Origin: Bog-473 sp963817735
Lineage (GTDB): Bacteria; Actinomycetota; Acidimicrobiia; Acidimicrobiales; RAAP-2
Direction: 5' to 3'
Length of the DNA: 64,000 bases
NCBI GenBank assembly: GCA_963817735.1
Contig: CAWFPP010000009.1
Coordinates: forward strand, 248,001 to 312,000
The notes under the pieces are model-generated. The model saw only the letters and a program-made list of their open reading frames with translations. It made no database searches and was not told where the DNA came from. Below are positions 9,556 through 17,972 of the stretch, one piece after another (within the stretch, counting starts at the first letter, position 1; each line of letters starts with the position of its first letter). A program made the position numbers and the translations under genes.

Positions 9556-11215
9556 ATGAGCGTACAGGCCACCTTCAGTGCCACCCTGGTCGACGAGTGG
9601 GTCCGGCTCGGGGTCACCGATGCGGTCGTCTGTGCCGGATCGCGTTCGACGCCGCTGGCGCTGCCTCTCGCCGAACGGCTCCGGGTCCACGTCCGCCTCG
9701 ACGAGCGCAGCGCAGGCTTCTTCGCCCTGGGGTTGGCGATGGCGACCGGCAGGCCCACCGTCATCTGCGTGACGAGCGGCACGGCCGCGGCCGAACTGCA
9801 CCCCGCTGTGGTGGAGGCGCACCACGCCCGGGTGCCGCTCATCGTGTGCACGGCGGACCGACCGCCCGAGCTGCAACACACCGGAGCATCGCAGACCATC
9901 GAGCAGAACGGCCTGTTCGCCGCGTCGACACGCTGGGCCTTCTCCCCCGGGGTGCCCGCCGAGGGCCAAGAGGAGACGTGGCGGCCCCTGGCCGTGCGGG
10001 CCTTCGAGGAGGCGGTGCACGGGGCCGCCGGCCCGGGTCCGGTACACCTCAATCTGGAGTTCCGGGAGCCTCTGACCGGGACCGCGGCGGCCCTTCCGGC
10101 ACGCCACGGTCCGACGGTCGTGGTCCCCACCGGCAGCACGCCGCGACCCGTCGACTGGTGCCTCTCCGTGGGCGGGGGATGATCATCGCCGGCGGCCTTG
10201 GCGCAGCGGGCGGACCCCGCCGGCGTGGCTCGGCTGGCCGACACCTGGGATGGCCCGTGCTGGCGGACCCGCTGTCAGGGAGCAGGTTCGACGGGCACGA
10301 TCGCCGCGGCCGATGCCATCGTCCGCACGGAGCCCCCGCTGCCCGAATGCGTCGTGCTGCTCGGGGCGCCCTGGCTTTCTCGAGCACTGGGCGACGTACG
10401 TCTCCGGTGCGGCCGCGGGGCGCACGGATCATCGTCGTGGATCCGCTGCGGCAGTGGGCCGATCCGCTGCGGGTGGCGACCGAGTTCCACCAATGCGACA
10501 CCGACGGGTGGCTCGACGCCGCCATCGCCACGGCGACTCCTTCCGATCCGCAGTGGCTGGACTCCTGGCGGTAGCGGGAAATGAGGCGCAGGCCGCCATC
10601 GCCGAGGTCCTCGGGACCGAGCTCAGCGAACCGCTCGTGGCGCGCCGTGCACCGCCATGCGGCGGAGACGGGTGCGACCCTCGTGGTGGCGGCTTCCATG
10701 CCGATCCGGGACCTGGAGTGGTACGCGGAGGCCTCACGGGGCCGCCGAGGGTTCTCGCCAACCGGGGAGTGAACGGGATCGACGGCGTCGTTTCGACCGC
10801 ACTGGGGGTGGCCGCCTCGGAGACGAGGCCCGGTGTCCGCACCGTCGCGCTGCTCGGGGACCTGGCATTCCTCCACGACGTCTCGGGGCTGGTCAACCTC
10901 CCGGAGTTCCCTGCACCTTCGTGGTGCTCGACAACGGCGGGGGAGGGATCTTCTCGTTCCTTCCCCAGGCGGCGTCGGTCGAGCCGGCCGTGTTCGAGCA
11001 GCTCTTCGGCACCCCACCGACCAGCGACATCAGCGAGGTCGCGCGCGGGTTCGGGTTGGCGGTCCATGACGTCTCGGCACGCTTCGCAGCTCGAATCGGT
11101 ACTGGCCGCGCCGGCGCCGACGCCAGCGCTCGTGCGAGTCCGCGTGCCCGGCCGCGCGCAGAATGTTGCGTTGCACGATGCGATCAACCAGGCGGTCCGT
11201 CTCGCGCTGCAGTGA
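9556..11215 (+). pseudogene. menD: 2-Succinyl-5-enolpyruvyl-6-hydroxy-3-cyclohexene-1-carboxylate synthase, many frameshifts
   Basis: MenD is the ThDP enzyme joining isochorismate and 2-oxoglutarate. The first 200 residues are intact: FSATLVDEWVRLGVTDAVVC, GSRSTPLAL, then the ThDP-activating glutamate region LDERSAGFFALG and GTAAAELHPAVVEA. After about 10,160 the sequence jumps frame some ten times, yet it still spells VLADPLSG, PLRQWADPLRVATEFHQCD, VLANRGVNGIDGVVSTALG, the ThDP/Mg motif GDLAFLHD, VVLDNGGGGIFSFLPQA and the tail ALHDAINQAVRLALQ. Total length (1660 bases, about 553 codons) fits MenD. Conservation across every break points to sequencing indels. The tail overlaps the opposing HNH-type gene by 32 bases. 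Confidence 0.85.
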
Positions 11216-12368
11216 GGGTCGGGGAAGGCATCGAGGTCGAACGCCGACCCGTCGGGCTCTGGAAGATCAGCTCTGCGTTGGCGTTGCCCGAGATCTTCCA
11301 TCGCATCTCGTGGACGCAGCGATGGTGGTGATCGCAGAGCTCGACAAGATTGTCGAGGTCGGTCTTACCGCCATCGACCCAGTGCCGGATGTGGTGTACG
11401 TCGGTGAACTCGGTGTGCGTGCAGCCGGGGAACCGGCACCCCTTGTCACGACGCCTGATCTCCAGCCGCTGGGGATCACTGGGGTCCCGGCGAGTCCGCC
11501 CGAGATTGAGGCTGCGGCCATCGGTCCCGTCGGCAGAGACGAGGACTTGGCGTCGCACGCGAGCCTGCGGGCGACTTCTCGGGACGACCGGCCCCAGGAC
11601 GTCGAGTTCCGCGCCGCCCTCGCCCCCGGCCAGGAAGTTCAAGTCGGCGTGCACGACGACGGTGGGGCGGTTGCGCCGTGCCCCGCCCGCTTGCGCCGGG
11701 CCGGTCGCAACGTTGCGTGGCTTCCCGGGCCGCCGACGTCGCTCTGCAGACGGAGACGAGGGCATCGGCCATCCGCTGATCGAAAGGCGTTCGGTCACGA
11801 CCGCCGCCACGGGCCCGCGCACGAGAGAGCTCCTTGACGACGGCGTACTGGTCCTCGGGCAGCGTTCCGCTCAGGGTTCGACGTCGATCGTCGAAGCGGA
11901 GGAACCGCCGGGTGTAAAAGCCGGTCGACCGTTCGTCGGGCTGGTCCCGCGTGGCCAACGCGAGCTCGCGGACCTGCTTCGCCGACCAGCGTGCCGCCTG
12001 TTCGGCCAGCTGGGCATCCGTTTCGGGCTTGGCCACTTCGACGAGTGGCTTGACCTGGTCGAAGGAGAGCTTTCCCTGCGACAGGGCATCGGCGATCTTG
12101 GGCAGGGAAGGGAGCTTGGCAGCCGCCGTGACCCATTCGCGGCGGTGGCGGCGGAGACGCTGCACCGCTGGACGAGCCAGGCCACCATGGAGGTCGCGCC
12201 GTCGACACGCCAGGCCCGCCGGCGGTCCAGTTCGGCCACCGCCGCCAGGAGTTGGCTCTGGTGCGCCGAGATGGCCCGATGATGCTGGGCGACGCTCGAG
12301 ACCAGCGTCTCGGTTCGCCGCGACACCGAGCCCGGGCGGGGTCCATCTTTGAGGAGGGCTGGTGCCAT
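11184..12368 (-). pseudogene. DUF222/HNH endonuclease-type protein (13E12-like), frameshifted
   Basis: Pieces in three frames join into a protein of about 394 residues. ATG 12368 opens MAPALLKDGPRPG, then AQHHRAISAHQSQLLAAVAELDRR. The second frame carries the DUF222-like region (LPKIADALSQGKLSFDQVKP, GTLPEDQYAVVKEL). The third carries the HNH zinc-finger nuclease motif, RDKGCRFPGCTHTEFTDVHH, then DLDNLVELCDHHHR. Such proteins are abundant in actinobacteria and have sometimes been called REP13E12 repeat proteins; their biological role is unclear. It is the only mobile-DNA-like gene in the window, but no terminal repeats or integrase accompany it. It follows the carotenoid oxygenase on the same strand. 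Confidence 0.75.
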
Positions 12369-12493
12369 GCAGACAGTGAACGGTCGCGGTACGGCAGGCG
12401 AGCGGGACCTTGAGACGCGAATGGGCGCGCACACCCTGTTCCAGACCCCGCAACCCTCCGAAACCCCGATCCCGGGCTGGTCAGCGGTTCCTG

Positions 12494-13954
12494 TCAGCGG
12501 TACCGGTCGGCCGGCACCCACTCTCCGTGGCTGCGCACGGGCAGTCGTGCCGGCAGCTGGATGACCGCCTCCGGGGGGCGCCGGCCCAATGAGGAGGCGT
12601 CGAGGACGTAGAGGTCGGTTCCGCCGCGGTTGGCATCATCGACAATCGTCAGCAGCCAGCCTTCGTCGTCGCTGTGGCCGTCGACCGATCGGACGAACAA
12701 GGGCTCGCTGGGCGTGCGTCCGGGACCGGGACTCCACGACGCCACCTCGTCGCGGGCCAGGTCGAACTTGAACAGCCCGATCGGCGAGGCCTCTCTTGTC
12801 CAAGGGTCCGGATGGCCCCGTGCAGTCCCCGACGCCGGGGGAATCTCCAGCCAAACGGTCTCGAGGGTGTAGCCGTAGCGGAAGTAGGCGCCCTCACAGA
12901 ACGCGTCCAGCCGTGGATACTCCACGGACCGCTCGTCCAGCTGTGTGCGCTCGACCCGATTGCCGTCAATCCGCCAGCGCTCCAGCACGCCGAGCGTCCC
13001 GCCGACGCCGGAGAGGGCCAAGCCGGCCGGGCCGACGACCGAGACCGCCTCGTCGACGGGCTGGCCCGCTTCGGGCACGCCGTAACAGCAGACGTACACG
13101 ACGATGGCCCCACCAGGTTCGTCGTAGGCACCGAGCACGTGCGTCACGAGGCACGGGTCGAGTCGGATCCAGCGCGCCGTTGCCGCCGCGGCACCTTCAC
13201 CGCGACGAGGCAGTACGCCGATCCACCCTTCGGCGCCCGGGATCCACCCGAAGGGCACGGCGCTGCCGCCACCGTGTCCCGCCGGCAGCCGGGTCGTCGG
13301 CGACTCGATGAACACCACGTGCTCCGCGGTGACGCCGATGTCGTGCTGCCAGGTGGCCCGCTCCAGCTCTACCGATTGGGCCGATCGCAGCGCACCGGCC
13401 GCATCCCACTCGCCCACGCGCAGGAAGATGCCCTCGCCGTCATCGGTGCGCACCCCTGCACCGTCGTCACCGGCGCCCTCGTCGACGCCGAAGAGGACCC
13501 GGCCGCCGTCGGCGGCCAATCGGTGGGAATGCGATGCGATCGGGACGGTCAAGCCGCCGGCGAACTCCTCTGGCTCCAAGAACCGCGAGTACTGCGACGG
13601 AATCCCCGTCTCGGGGAGGGCCAGGAGCGATCCGGCGTGCCAGAATACGCCGGCATCGGCCTCCGACTCCTGGCGCCGGTACCAGACCGCCTGGCCGTCG
13701 CGGATCTCCACGGCATGGAGCGCCCCCGCCGCTCCGCCACCGCCACTCTCGTCTCCGTCTCCGCCACTCTCCCCACCCACCTCGTCATCGCCCTCTCCTG
13801 CATCCCCGAAACCCGCATCCGCAACTGCATCCGCACCCGCTTCCCGAGACCCCCACGGCCACGCCGGCCCCACCCGGAACAAGGTTCCCTGCAGCTCCGG
13901 CGGAAGCGAGCCCGACATAGGGAGGGGCAGCGCCCCGTGGTCCGCTCCGATCAC
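12494..13954 (-). CDS. Carotenoid oxygenase family protein
   Basis: This encodes 486 residues of the RPE65/carotenoid cleavage oxygenase superfamily, beta-propeller enzymes whose iron is held by four histidines. All four candidate sites are visible: ASHSHRL (about 145), ATWQHDIG, CLVTHVLGAYDEP and RSHGEWVP near the end. The N-terminus (GSLPPELQGTLFRVGPA) is the classic family opening. Residues about 40-75 form an Asp/Glu/Gly/Ser-rich insert (GGESGGDGDES) not expected in the family. The start is GTG 13954, with no strong ribosome-binding site. Substrate and cleavage position cannot be inferred. It is divergent from tyrS. Confidence 0.85.
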   Translation of the reverse strand: MIGADHGALPLPMSGSLPPELQGTLFRVGPAWPWGSREAGADAVADAGFGDAGEGDDEVGGESGGDGDESGGGGAAGALHAVEIRDGQAVWYRRQESEADAGVFWHAGSLLALPETGIPSQYSRFLEPEEFAGGLTVPIASHSHRLAADGGRVLFGVDEGAGDDGAGVRTDDGEGIFLRVGEWDAAGALRSAQSVELERATWQHDIGVTAEHVVFIESPTTRLPAGHGGGSAVPFGWIPGAEGWIGVLPRRGEGAAAATARWIRLDPCLVTHVLGAYDEPGGAIVVYVCCYGVPEAGQPVDEAVSVVGPAGLALSGVGGTLGVLERWRIDGNRVERTQLDERSVEYPRLDAFCEGAYFRYGYTLETVWLEIPPASGTARGHPDPWTREASPIGLFKFDLARDEVASWSPGPGRTPSEPLFVRSVDGHSDDEGWLLTIVDDANRGGTDLYVLDASSLGRRPPEAVIQLPARLPVRSHGEWVPADRYR

Positions 13955-14049
13955 GGGGACGACCGGACTTCCCGAGAGCGACCACGACGACCGAGGACGA
14001 GGGGACCCATGAGGCCGATCAACCTACCTGCGTATGGCAAAGTCGAGGC

Positions 14050-15322
14050 ATGCCCACGCTCTCGGAGGACCTCACCTTCCGCGGCCTGATCCACCAGGTG
14101 ACCGACCCGGATCTCCTCGAGCGCTTCGACCAGCCCGGGCTTACGGTCTACGCCGGCTTCGACCCGTCCGCCGACAGCCTCCACGTGGGGAGCCTCATGC
14201 AGCTGTGCACGCTGCGCCGGTTCCAGGACGCCGGCCACCGGACGATCTCGCTAGCCGGCGGCGGTACGGGCATGATCGGGGACCCCGGTGGCAAGCAGGA
14301 CGAGCGCCAGCTGCTCGATCTGCCGACCATCGAGGGCTACGTCGAGGCGATCCGCCCCCAGCTGGGCCAGTTCCTCGACCTGGCCGATGGCCGCGCTCTC
14401 CTGCTCAACAACGCCGACTGGCTCGGCTCGCTCTCCACCCTCGAGTACCTGCGCGACGTGGGCAAGCACTTCACGGTGAACCAGATGGTCGCCAAGGAAT
14501 CGGTCAAGAGCCGCTTCGACCGTCCGGATCAGGGGATCTCCTACACGGAGTTCAGCTACATGTTGCTGCAGGCCTACGACTTCCTGCGGCTCCACCTCGA
14601 CCACGGTTGCGACGTGCAGTTCGGCGGCAGCGACCAGTGGGGCAACATCACCATGGGCGTCGACTACATCCGCCGCGTCTGCGGCGACGAGGTGTGGGGC
14701 TTCACCACGCCGCTGATCGTGAAGGCGGACGGGACCAAGTACGGCAAGACCGAGTCGGGCACCGTCTGGCTGGACCCGGGGCGGACCAGTCCGTTCGCCA
14801 TGTACCAGTTCTTTCTCAATACGTCCGACGAGCAGGTGGGTGAGCTGGTCCGGTTCCTGACCTTCATCGAGCACGACCGGATCGACGAGCTGGACCGTCT
14901 GACGGCGGAGCAGCCCCAGCGACGTGACGCGGCAGAGAGCGTTGGCCCGGGCCGTCACCGGTCTCGTCCACGGTGACGCCGAGGTGGCCAAGTGCGAAGA
15001 GGCCTCGGCCGCCCTTTTCGGGGAGGAGATCGCGGGCCTCAGTGAGGAGATGCTGCTCGCTGTGACCGAGGATGCACCCACCACGGACATCCCGCGGCCG
15101 GAGCTCCTCCATGGCCTCACGCTCGCCGACCTCTTCGAGCGCAGCGGCCTGGTCAAGTCCAAGAAGGAGGCGCGCCGCACCGTCGGGCAGGGCGGCGCGT
15201 ACGTCAACAACCTCCGCCAGACCGACGACGGGCGCACCTTCGTGCCCGGCGATCTGCTCCACGACCGGTATCTCGTGCTCCGCAAAGGCCGCAAAGAGGT
15301 CCACATCGTCAAGGCCGTATGA
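14050..15322 (+). pseudogene. tyrS: Tyrosyl-tRNA synthetase, one frameshift
   Basis: TyrRS charges tRNA-Tyr. The class I signatures are present: SLHVGSL in the HIGH position and the KMSKS-like loop KADGTKYGKTESG, with tyrosine-binding YAGFDP and GGSDQWGNIT. The C-terminal S4 RNA-binding domain (LADLFERSGLVKSKKEARRT) follows. The frame breaks near 14930, where removing one G from GACGCGGCAG restores RRDAQRALARAV. Overall length is 1273 bases, one more than 424 codons, so a single inserted base explains everything. As an essential gene with fully conserved halves, this is most likely a sequence error. It overlaps the next gene by four bases. Confidence 0.9.
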
Positions 15323-15837
15323 GGCGCCGTTTCCTCGTCCCGTCTCTCGTGCTCGTGACCGGATGTGCCCTTACCCTCACCTCGTGTGCGGGCGCCGATC
15401 AGGAGGGCTCGCCGGCGCATCGCATGTCGGTCTGGGTCAGCGGTACCTCGCTGGGCGAGGACATCGGGACCCTCGTGGCGGACAACGCCCGGGTCCCCAA
15501 GGACGTGGCCAACGGCACGGGCGCCGTGCACGCCGCGTGCTCGACATTGCTCAACGACTCCGAGATGGCGAATTCGAGCCTGCCCTCGCCCGACCCCGAC
15601 GTGACCGAACTGCTGACGAAGGCCTATGGGCTCGAGGGCACGGCGGCGAACCAGTGCTTCGACGCCGGCGCCACGAATCAGAAGCTCCTGGCCGAGTCCC
15701 AGCGCAACGGGGTCAAGGCGGAGGCGCTCTACCAGGAGGCGTTGCAACGCATCCGCGTCGTCGACGGGCAGGTGCCGGTGACGACGACGACCGCAGGCAA
15801 CACCGGGAACTCGGGCATCGGCGGCATCTTCGGATGA
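15319..15837 (+). CDS. Putative lipoprotein
   Basis: This encodes 172 residues. MRRRFLVPSLVLVTGCALTL is a signal peptide with a lipobox LTSC (Cys about 23), so the protein should be lipid-anchored outside the membrane. The mature part has two further cysteines (HAACS and NQCFD) that may pair, is otherwise alpha-helical in character, and ends in a Thr/Gly/Asn-rich tail (TTTTAGNTGNSGIGG). No family is recognised. It starts in an ATGA overlap with tyrS and overlaps the next gene the same way, so all three are probably co-translated. Confidence 0.65.
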   Translation: MRRRFLVPSLVLVTGCALTLTSCAGADQEGSPAHRMSVWVSGTSLGEDIGTLVADNARVPKDVANGTGAVHAACSTLLNDSEMANSSLPSPDPDVTELLTKAYGLEGTAANQCFDAGATNQKLLAESQRNGVKAEALYQEALQRIRVVDGQVPVTTTTAGNTGNSGIGGIFG

Positions 15838-16349
15838 GTCCCGACCCCGACGAGTTCGACCGCCACCGGCGCCGGGTCCTGTGGGCGATGCCGACGGGCC
15901 TCTACCTGATCGGTAGCCGCCACGGCGACGACGTGAACCTCATGACGGCCAACCTCGTGGTGCAAGTCTGCATGGAGCCCAAGCTCGTCGGCGTGGCGCT
16001 CGAAGCGGAGTCGGTGACGGCCCGCCTGGTGGCGGCGGGAGGCGGATTTACCCTGTCGCTCCTCGCCCGCACCGACCGCGACGTGGTGCGCCGCTTCGTG
16101 AAACCGGTCAAGGAGGTCGAGCGCGCCCCTGACGGGGCTGTCCTCGCTTTGTCAGGTCAACCCGTCACCGAGGTCGGACCGGATCGCCGTCCGGCATTGG
16201 CGTCGGCCGCGGGCTACCTGGACTGCCGCCTGACTCACACCGAGCCTCTCGGCAGCCACACCTGGTGCATCGGGGAGGTCATCGCGGTGAGCGGTGAGCC
16301 CACAGAGGTGTTGCGCATGGAGGACACCCGCATGCACTACGGCGGCTGA
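15834..16349 (+). CDS. Flavin reductase-like (FMN-binding split barrel) protein
   Basis: This encodes 171 residues. The opening FDRHRRRVLWAMPTGLYLIGS, then NLMTANLVVQVCMEPKLVGVALE, matches the FMN-binding split-barrel fold of flavin reductase-like proteins; the MTAN segment lies where the flavin phosphate binds. These use NAD(P)H to reduce FMN or hold it for a partner enzyme. ATG 15834 overlaps the stop of the lipoprotein gene. The physiological partner is unknown; nothing nearby is an obvious flavin-dependent oxygenase. Confidence 0.75.
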   Translation: MSPDPDEFDRHRRRVLWAMPTGLYLIGSRHGDDVNLMTANLVVQVCMEPKLVGVALEAESVTARLVAAGGGFTLSLLARTDRDVVRRFVKPVKEVERAPDGAVLALSGQPVTEVGPDRRPALASAAGYLDCRLTHTEPLGSHTWCIGEVIAVSGEPTEVLRMEDTRMHYGG

Positions 16350-16378
16350 CCACCCAGCCCCGCCGGCCTCGCCGCGAC

Positions 16379-16621
16379 TCAGGCCGAGGCGTCCCCGCCC
16401 GCGTCCGGCCGGGGCCGCAGGTCGATGCGCAGCGTCAAGATCCCGTCGACCAAGTCGGCCTCGGCGTCACCGATCATGGCGAAGTCCGAGAAGTCCCGTT
16501 GGGCCTGCTCCCGGAAGCGTTGGCGCTCGGGCCCCTCTACCGGCGGCATCCCGCGCGTGCGGACGGCCTCGGCCCGGGCCCGGAACCGGGCAACCATCTC
16601 CTGCGGGTCGAACCCGGGCAT
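16379..16621 (-). CDS. Small conserved-type hypothetical protein
   Basis: This encodes 80 residues starting MPGFDPQEMVARFRARAEAV. The middle is charged and helical (ERQRFREQAQRDFSDFAMIG), ending in a beta-like stretch (DGILTLRIDLRP). An upstream in-frame start exists at 16762 but would add a low-quality leader. I do not recognise a function; similar short proteins occur in other actinobacteria. It is convergent with the flavin reductase gene. GCCTCG at 16366-16371 and CGAGGC at 16385-16390 could form a weak hairpin between the two ends. Confidence 0.5.
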   Translation of the reverse strand: MPGFDPQEMVARFRARAEAVRTRGMPPVEGPERQRFREQAQRDFSDFAMIGDAEADLVDGILTLRIDLRPRPDAGGDASA

Positions 16622-16766
16622 GGCGGTCAGCGTAGAGGGTGCACGGGTCGACGAGCGACCTGACTGAGCACCACCGGCACGCCCGCCGAGACCCACGACG
16701 AGTGCGTCCCCGTCGCTGTGCACCCCTCCTGACCTGCGGCCGGGCAGGGACGCTGCGCGCAACCAC

Positions 16767-16772
16767 TACAAT
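16767..16772 (+). promoter_or_regulatory. Candidate -10 box (TACAAT)
   Basis: A perfect-looking TACAAT stands in otherwise very GC-rich DNA upstream of the rightward small gene at 16858. It would give a leader of about 80 bases. No good -35 box is visible at the usual distance. Confidence 0.4.
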
Positions 16773-16857
16773 GGCCAGACGGTCGACCTGGCCCGTACGG
16801 TCCGGCCGTAAGGGGGCGGGACGCCAACATGCGGACCGGGTCTGACAAGGAGTTCTC

Positions 16858-17064
16858 GTGAAAAAGGGACGCCATCGGCGCTTCGAGGAAGCGCGCAGTC
16901 TGAAGCGATCGTCGACCGAGTCGACAGGGCGTTGTGCCGAGTGTGGGGCAGAGCCCGATGACGTCCACGCGTCATGGTGCCTGGCCGAAGAGGACAAGTA
17001 CGACCGCATCCTCGGTTCGATGCCGACCAGTGCCGTGGCCGACGACGACCCGTTGAACGACTAA
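16858..17064 (+). CDS. Small Cys-containing protein (possible zinc site)
   Basis: This encodes 68 residues starting at GTG 16858 with AAGGAG nine bases upstream. After a basic N-terminus (KKGRHRRFEEARSLKR) comes CAECGAEPDDVHASWC, where CxxC plus His and a third Cys could hold a zinc ion. The rest is acidic. No named family is recognised. Its TAA stop interlocks with the TAG stop of the opposing gene in the four bases CTAA. Confidence 0.6.
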   Translation: MKKGRHRRFEEARSLKRSSTESTGRCAECGAEPDDVHASWCLAEEDKYDRILGSMPTSAVADDDPLND

Positions 17065-17816
17065 CTGGCAGCCTCGTCGCCCACACGGCTGCGCACGGCC
17101 GGATGGGGGAGTGCCACACCCTTCGTCCGTAGCCGGTCACGCTCTTCGACCAATTCGACGAAGTGGTCGTAGGCCTTGGGACCTACCATCGCCGTGAGCT
17201 CGGGCCGCATCTCCTTGTAGACCGGCTTGTTCCCGACGAAGGCGTCGGGTGATTCGGTGCACCACCAATGGAACTCGCGTCCGCCCTTGCCCCAGTGCCG
17301 GCGGTCCCACTGCCGGATGACCGACGTCACGTGTCCCTCGTCGTCATCGACCGCATCCTCGCGGCGCAGGGGTAGCTGCCAGCACACCTCCGGCTTGAGG
17401 GTCATGTGGTCGACGCCCCGCTTCATGGCCGCAATGTGGAAAGCGCACCCGACGCCGCCGGCGAACCCGGGCTTGTTGAGGAAGATGCAGGCATCGTCGA
17501 CCAGACGGGTGACCGTCTCGCCGCTCTTGTTCTCGTGGATGACGTTCTTCTTGGTCCCGTGGTTCTGCCACTCGTCCGCGGTCAGGGTGGCAGCTGCCTT
17601 CTCGACCCTCCGCGCGTCCTTCTTGTTGACGAGGTGGGCGCCGTAGCTGCAGCAGCCCTGCACGAGCTCGGGCGCGGGGCCCGTGAGCACGCCCTGGCAC
17701 CCGTTGCCGAAAATACAGGTCCAGTTACTCGTCAAGAACGTGGCGTCGAAGACCCACGTCCGCTCCTCCTCGTCGTCCTCGAAGCTGATCCACTCATGTG
17801 CGTCGGTCGGTGTCAT
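17061..17816 (-). CDS. Conserved-type cysteine-rich hypothetical protein
   Basis: This encodes 251 residues from ATG 17816; a longer start at 17861 is less likely. The N-terminal half carries CIFGNGCQGV, QGCCSYGAHL and later DDACIFL, GVGCAFH and EVCWQLP. That is seven or more cysteines in short motifs, resembling iron or zinc-chelating proteins. I infer metal binding but no reaction. WDRRHWGKGGREFHWWCTE is a distinctive Trp/His-rich segment. A TAACGT box (17836-17831 on this strand) lies 14 bases before the start, giving a very short leader. It is convergent with the small Cys-containing gene, sharing four bases. Confidence 0.6.
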   Translation of the reverse strand: MTPTDAHEWISFEDDEEERTWVFDATFLTSNWTCIFGNGCQGVLTGPAPELVQGCCSYGAHLVNKKDARRVEKAAATLTADEWQNHGTKKNVIHENKSGETVTRLVDDACIFLNKPGFAGGVGCAFHIAAMKRGVDHMTLKPEVCWQLPLRREDAVDDDEGHVTSVIRQWDRRHWGKGGREFHWWCTESPDAFVGNKPVYKEMRPELTAMVGPKAYDHFVELVEERDRLRTKGVALPHPAVRSRVGDEAAS

Positions 17817-17972
17817 GGCCACGGTTTCGCACGTTACAGCGCGCGCCAGGGGTCCCTGCATTGTCGGCTTCGTCCGATTTCGGTGAGGCCGCCCCGCGCT
17901 GTCACACCGACCCGGCGGCGGGGGCCGGACCGGTTCCCTCAGACCGACCCGACCCGAGCCACCTGGTGTCGC

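Noticed and set aside
5712..11215. Genuine loss of menaquinone synthesis in this organism
   Set aside because: Catalytic motifs and lengths are intact between shifts, and glyA and tyrS show the same kind of break, so artefact is favoured.
11184..12368. Mobile element carrying the HNH-type gene
   Set aside because: No inverted or direct terminal repeats, transposase or integrase was seen beside it; the protein family alone does not show mobility.
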